This document shows positions 60,262 to 64,000 of a DNA stretch of 64,000 bases, piece by piece. The notes under the pieces are model-generated. The model saw nothing but the letters and a program-made list of their open reading frames with translations, ran no database searches and had not been told where the DNA came from. Both the position numbers and the translations under genes were made by a program. This DNA comes from Streptomyces tauricus (GTDB taxonomy: Bacteria > Actinomycetota > Actinomycetes > Streptomycetales > Streptomycetaceae). Location of the stretch: NCBI RefSeq assembly GCF_014650955.1, contig NZ_BMVY01000001.1:310001-374000 (forward strand), in the 5' to 3' direction. Every line of letters starts with the position of its first letter. Positions within the stretch are counted from its first letter, which is position 1.

Positions 60262-60642
60262 GTGCGCGTACAGAGGACTGCGGTTCCGGTCCTTGTCCTG
60301 CTGGCGCTGCTGGCCGGATGTTCCTCGACCGACGGCGAGGACGAGGAGCGGCTGACCGTGCAGAGGGAGAACTACTGCACGCAGTTGGGGGCCTGGCAGA
60401 AAGCGCGGAACGCGGCGTCCACGGACACGGCGGACTCGGCGGACTCGGCGGGGGACGATGAGGTCGGGACCGTCGCCCGGGATGCCTTCGTCGCGATGCG
60501 ACCGCTCAAGGACGAGTCCGTCGGTCAGGGCCGCACTCTGGCGGAGGCGACGGTGGCAGCGATGAGCAACAGTGACTCCGAGGCGGAGCAGCGCGTCGTC
60601 GAGTACTGCGGAGACATGGGGTTCCAGACCCTTACCCGTTGA
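60262..60642 (+). CDS. Small lipoprotein of unknown function
   Basis: Lipoprotein of 126 residues. A short signal (AVPVLVLLALLAGC) with lipobox LAGC leads to an acidic, helical mature domain with two cysteines (ENYCTQLGAWQKARNAAS and VVEYCGDMGF). GTG 60262 lies six bases from GGAGG; GTG 60259 is also possible. No homologous family is recognised, but such small Streptomyces lipoproteins with a paired cysteine are common. Confidence 0.75.
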   Translation: MRVQRTAVPVLVLLALLAGCSSTDGEDEERLTVQRENYCTQLGAWQKARNAASTDTADSADSAGDDEVGTVARDAFVAMRPLKDESVGQGRTLAEATVAAMSNSDSEAEQRVVEYCGDMGFQTLTR

Positions 60643-60804
60643 CGCCTCCGCGGTGAGGGACGACGGGACACCGAGGTTCCTGGGTGGGGCGCACCCAGGA
60701 TGAGCGCGGCCTGGTTGACGTGCGCGGGGTGCAGCACCTTGGGGATGCGGGGCGGCCGGCCCGTTCCGCGGTGATGGACACGCGTTTCGAATCGAGGACC
60801 TTTC

Positions 60805-61869
60805 ATGCGCTACACACTTCTGGGCCGTTCCGGTATCCGCGTCTCCGAGTTCGCGCTGGGCACCATGACCTTCGGGGAGGACTGGGGCTGGGGCGCGGCG
60901 CCGGAGACGAGCGCGAGGCTGCTGGACATCTACGCGGACGCGGGCGGCAACTTCATCGACACCGCGAACGTGTACACGGGCGGCTCCTCCGAGTCGATCG
61001 TCGGGCGGGCGCTGCGCGGGCGACGCGACCGGTTCGTGCTCGGTACCAAGTACACGGCGCAGACCGTCCCCGGCGACCTGAACACGGCAGGAAACCACCG
61101 CAAGAACCTGGTGACCTCTCTTGAGGCGAGCCTGCGGCGGCTGGACACCGACCACGTCGACGTGCTGTGGGTGCACGCCCGCGACACCCTCACTCCGCTG
61201 CCGGAGCTGATGCGCGCGCTGGACGACCAGGTGCGCGCCGGCAAGGTCCTGCACGTCGGTGTCTCGGACTGGTCCGCGTGGGAGATCGCCCAGGCGAACA
61301 CCCTCGCCGAGTTGCGCGGCTGGTCGCCCTTCGTCGGCGTGCAGTTGCGCTACAACCTGCTGGCCCGTTCCGTCGAGTCCGAGCTGACGCCGATGGCCCA
61401 GGCGCACGACCTGGCCGTCGTGGCCTGGGGCCCCCTGGCCGAGGGCCGCCTGACCGGCAAGTACCTGGGCGGCTCGGAAGGACGGCTCACGCGCGGGGGA
61501 TGGGACTTCAGCGGTGAACGGAGCGACCACATCGTCCGCGAGGTCGTCGCCGTCGCCGACGCCGGCGGCTGGACGCCCGCGCAGGTCGCGTTCGCGTGGC
61601 TGCGCTCACGGTCCGGCACGGTCATCCCGCTGCTCGGGGCGACCGGCGAGGAGCAGCTGACGGCCAACCTCGCCGCCGTCGACGTCGTCCTCGACGACGA
61701 CGCGCTGAGCCGGCTCGACGAGATCAGTGCTCCGGAACTGGGCTTTCCGCACGACGTGATGGCGGGCGAGGACATGATCGGTCTCGTCTACGGAGACACG
61801 TGGCGGCAGGTGGTCGACCGCCGACGTGCCTCGCGCCGCCCCGTCAACGACAACGAGCAGCTCGTATGA
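60805..61869 (+). CDS. Aldo/keto reductase
   Basis: Third aldo/keto reductase in the window, 354 residues, of the YhdN/tas-like group. Catalytic residues are in NFIDTANVYTGG (Asp, Tyr), LGTKYT (Lys) and VLWVHARD (His). The cofactor end is IPLLGATGEEQLTANLAAVD. The start follows GAGG before ATG 60805. A basic Arg-rich C-terminus (RRRASRRP) is present. The substrate is unknown. Confidence 0.93.
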   Translation: MRYTLLGRSGIRVSEFALGTMTFGEDWGWGAAPETSARLLDIYADAGGNFIDTANVYTGGSSESIVGRALRGRRDRFVLGTKYTAQTVPGDLNTAGNHRKNLVTSLEASLRRLDTDHVDVLWVHARDTLTPLPELMRALDDQVRAGKVLHVGVSDWSAWEIAQANTLAELRGWSPFVGVQLRYNLLARSVESELTPMAQAHDLAVVAWGPLAEGRLTGKYLGGSEGRLTRGGWDFSGERSDHIVREVVAVADAGGWTPAQVAFAWLRSRSGTVIPLLGATGEEQLTANLAAVDVVLDDDALSRLDEISAPELGFPHDVMAGEDMIGLVYGDTWRQVVDRRRASRRPVNDNEQLV

Positions 61870-62985
61870 GCGAGTGAAGCCCTCCACGTACTCGACCGCG
61901 CTGTGGTCCCGGATCGTGGCCGGGAAGCGTGGGGCGGTCGTATCGGCCTGAGGCGGGTGGGGCTCCTGTCGTCCGCCGTTCCGCGCTGCCCCGTGGTCGC
62001 TGTCCTGTGATCGCCGTCCTGATGTGGGCCGCGGAGCGCGAGCCCGCGTGCGCGCCAGGGGAATGCGCCCCGCGTGCTCCGGGCGGGATTCGGCCGAAGT
62101 TGGTGCCGGACCGGCCGGGTGGCCGACGGCGCGCGGAGCCGGTCCCCGGGCGCGGCGCCGAAGGTCCGGCGCGTTCGGGCGCTCTTCGAATGGGGTGTTC
62201 CGCTTTTTTATGTTCGTGCTCGTCATGCCGCCGCGGACAATCTCTGCGCAGGTGAGGGGAGTTGTGGCCGGTTGCTCCTCAAGAGGAGTTCCAGGTTCTA
62301 CGCAATCGTCTGTTTAGGCATCTGCTTCCGGGGCACGCGTGGGGGCGGTGAAGCAGGCCAGGACCCCGCCGACGCGTTTAGTTCGGGCTGCTCGCAGACA
62401 ATGCGCAATGGCTTGCCGATATAGCCTCCACCCAACTTCGGGGGGTTGCCCTCGGTTGACCCACCATGAAGACTGTCGCCGGGTTCGACGGGGTCGAGGA
62501 ATTTCGCCCCGGTTATGTCCGCTCCGCCCGGCGGCTGTGCACAGCCGCGCGTGTGTTGGCAGGACATCGGGCCCCACCCAAAGGCCCGGCATACGCGAGG
62601 TAAAGGCAAGGGGAAGTCGCCGCGTGAACGCTGCGTGGTGCGTTCACTCACTGGAGATGTGTGATGTCAGCTACGTGCGCACGACGAGTGCCGCCGGTTG
62701 TTCGGCGGTGGGCGTGGAACCGATACGGTCCGCGCCGCATATGTTGACGCGTATCGCTGAAGCAGATGATGCGAGGCATACGGCTGTACGGGCCGGCGTG
62801 AGCGCCGCCGGTGACCGAGTTCGGTGGTCGGTAACGTCGACCGAGTTGTCCAGCCAACCGCTCAGGGCTGCCGTCGGTCGTTATCGCACCAGTTCGTGGC
62901 CGAGATCCGGCTCCGCGCCCGGGTTCGATGTCGACCATCCCGCTTGTGGTTTCGCTGTCCCCGCGTACCGCACGAAGGAGAACAG
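61870..62985. other. 1.1-kb region without a convincing gene
   Basis: Open frames on both strands are Arg/Ala-rich or lack any domain, and codon third-position bias is weak compared with neighbouring genes. A perfect short palindrome CTCCTC-AA-GAGGAG lies at 62275-62288, and a run of seven T at about 62210. AT-richer patches occur between 62.2 and 62.9 kb. It may hold the regulatory region of the P450 gene, decayed genes, or a boundary between core and cluster DNA. Confidence 0.5.
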
Positions 62986-64000
62986 GTGACCGGCAACACA
63001 TCACAACAGGAGCACTTACCCTTCGACGCGCTGAGCGATCGATGGCAGTCCTTGCGCGCACTGAGACCGGTGCATTACGACGAACAGCAAAGTGCCTGGC
63101 AGGTGGTGGATCACGAGTCGGTGGCCGCGGTGCTGGCGGACCCGGCGACGTTTTCCTCCGACTTCTCGTCCATCGCGCCGACGCAGGAGGACTTCGAGGT
63201 CTTCCGGCAAGGCAATTTCGTCGGTATGGATCCACCGGAGCACCGAAAACTACGAACTCTCGTGAGCCAGGCATTCACCCCCCGCGTGGTGAGCGGATTG
63301 CAACCACGCATCGAGAATGTGTGCGGCCGGCTGCTGGACGACGTCGCCGACCGGGACCGCTTCGATCTGGTCGACACGCTCGCCTACCCGCTGCCCATCA
63401 TCGTCATCGCCGAACTGCTCGGCATACCGGCGGCCGACCACCGGCTTTTCCAGGAATGGGCGGCCACCCTCTTCGGCGGCGACGAACTCGGTGAAGCGCC
63501 CAACATGGACGACCTCGCCCGCGCGCTCAAGGCCATCGCCCCGACCGTACGGGAGATGAACGGCTACGTCCTTGACCATATCCGGCGATGCCGAGCGAAT
63601 CCGGGGGACGACCTCACCAGCAAACTGCTCGCCGCCGAGGTGGACGGGGTCAGGCTGGAGGACCAGGAGATCGTCGGGTTCGTCGCCCTGCTGCTCGTCG
63701 CCGGGCACGTCACCACCACGGCGCTGCTGGGCAACGCGGTCGTCACGTTCGACCGGCACCCCGGCACGTTCCAGGCGTTGCGGGCCGAGCCCGACCGGCT
63801 CCCGGACGCCATCGAGGAGGTACTGCGCTGGCTGCCTCCCTTCGCGGAACTCGGCCGACGCGCCACCCGGCCCGTGGTGATCGGCGAGCAGGACATTCCG
63901 GCGGGCGCGATGGTGGTGGCCCATCTGGGCGCCGCCAACCGCGATCCCTCCCGCTTCGAGGCACCGGACGTCTTCGATCCGACCCGCAGCCCCAATCCCC
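62986..64000 (+). CDS. Cytochrome P450, N-terminal part (runs off the window)
   Basis: Soluble bacterial P450, 338 codons visible. It has the MDPPEHRKLRTLVSQAFTPR motif (helix C region), the I-helix VAGHVTTTALLGN (about 238-250), the ExxR in AIEEVLRW and LGAANRDPSRFEAPDVFDPTR before the haem loop, which lies beyond the end. The residue before the catalytic Thr pair is Val (AGHVTTT) instead of the usual Glu or Asp, a variant seen in several macrolide-tailoring P450s. Codon 11 is TTA, so translation may depend on bldA tRNA. GTG 62986 follows AAGGAG. It probably starts a biosynthetic or tailoring unit. Confidence 0.92.
   Translation, partial: MTGNTSQQEHLPFDALSDRWQSLRALRPVHYDEQQSAWQVVDHESVAAVLADPATFSSDFSSIAPTQEDFEVFRQGNFVGMDPPEHRKLRTLVSQAFTPRVVSGLQPRIENVCGRLLDDVADRDRFDLVDTLAYPLPIIVIAELLGIPAADHRLFQEWAATLFGGDELGEAPNMDDLARALKAIAPTVREMNGYVLDHIRRCRANPGDDLTSKLLAAEVDGVRLEDQEIVGFVALLLVAGHVTTTALLGNAVVTFDRHPGTFQALRAEPDRLPDAIEEVLRWLPPFAELGRRATRPVVIGEQDIPAGAMVVAHLGAANRDPSRFEAPDVFDPTRSPNP

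Noticed and set aside
62339..62989. 216-codon plus-strand open frame before the P450
   Set aside because: No domain, unusual composition, weak third-position GC bias and overlap with the P450 ribosome-binding site and start.

Overview
The window is high-GC actinobacterial DNA and almost certainly a Streptomyces chromosome. The evidence is strong G/C bias at third codon positions, GTG starts, many ATGA/GTGA gene overlaps, SigE-type and ECF41 sigma factors, DUF5133, DUF2236 and DUF1707 proteins, an excalibur-domain protein, and one TTA (bldA-type) leucine codon in a P450. No rRNA, tRNA, CRISPR array, insertion sequence or integrase was recognised. All calls come from reading the sequence; no database search was run.

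Layout. 1-2842: the end of a CebFG-like sugar importer and a GH1 beta-glucosidase, probably cellobiose/cello-oligosaccharide uptake. 3056-3301: a DUF5133 protein. 3712-11993: a LysR regulator divergent from a compact locus encoding a histidinol-dehydrogenase-family enzyme, a sugar-type ABC importer, a nitrilase-superfamily amidohydrolase and a GH13 alpha-glucosidase. This is an unusual combination that suggests use of an alpha-glucosylated alcohol or amide. 12019-15119: an ECF41/SigJ sigma factor with a flavin oxidoreductase and a DUF4097 lipoprotein. 15148-23718: a leftward LacI-controlled operon (binding protein, two permeases, LacI, GH5-like and GH3 hydrolases) for a beta-linked oligosaccharide. 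23851-25856: a promoter, a cysteine-ending leader peptide and a luciferase-like monooxygenase, probably for sulfur scavenging.

26048-40946 is a mixed regulatory and envelope region. It has an SRPBCC protein, an M23 peptidase, a PepSY protein with an OmpR-type two-component system, a NarL-type two-component system, a MarR/hydrolase pair with a clear operator, a STAS protein, a sigma factor overlapping a membrane-anchored PQQ-propeller protein, a DUF1707 protein and a cold-shock gene with a leader hairpin and a strong terminator. Two gene relics lie here: a cupin-type regulator near 34.5 kb and a DHA2 transporter near 36.3 kb.

41108-61869 holds three aldo/keto reductases, a MocR-type regulator, a ComB-family phosphatase, an MFS exporter, a transmembrane Ser/Thr kinase next to an FHA-flavin monooxygenase fusion, a P1 (DmpA) peptidase, a DUF2236 oxygenase whose start lies in a 15-bp repeat, a STAND ATPase without a DNA-binding domain, an FAD amine-oxidase-like enzyme, a frameshifted MSMEG_6728-family gene, two divergent TetR regulators, a two-domain VOC protein and a small lipoprotein. 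61870-62985 has no convincing gene. It leads into a TTA-containing P450 that runs off the end, possibly the edge of a secondary-metabolite cluster.

The best candidates for undescribed biology are the FHA-monooxygenase fusion beside the kinase, the HisD-like/ABC/nitrilase/GH13 locus, and the leader-peptide-controlled monooxygenase with its repeat-rich 450-nt leader.
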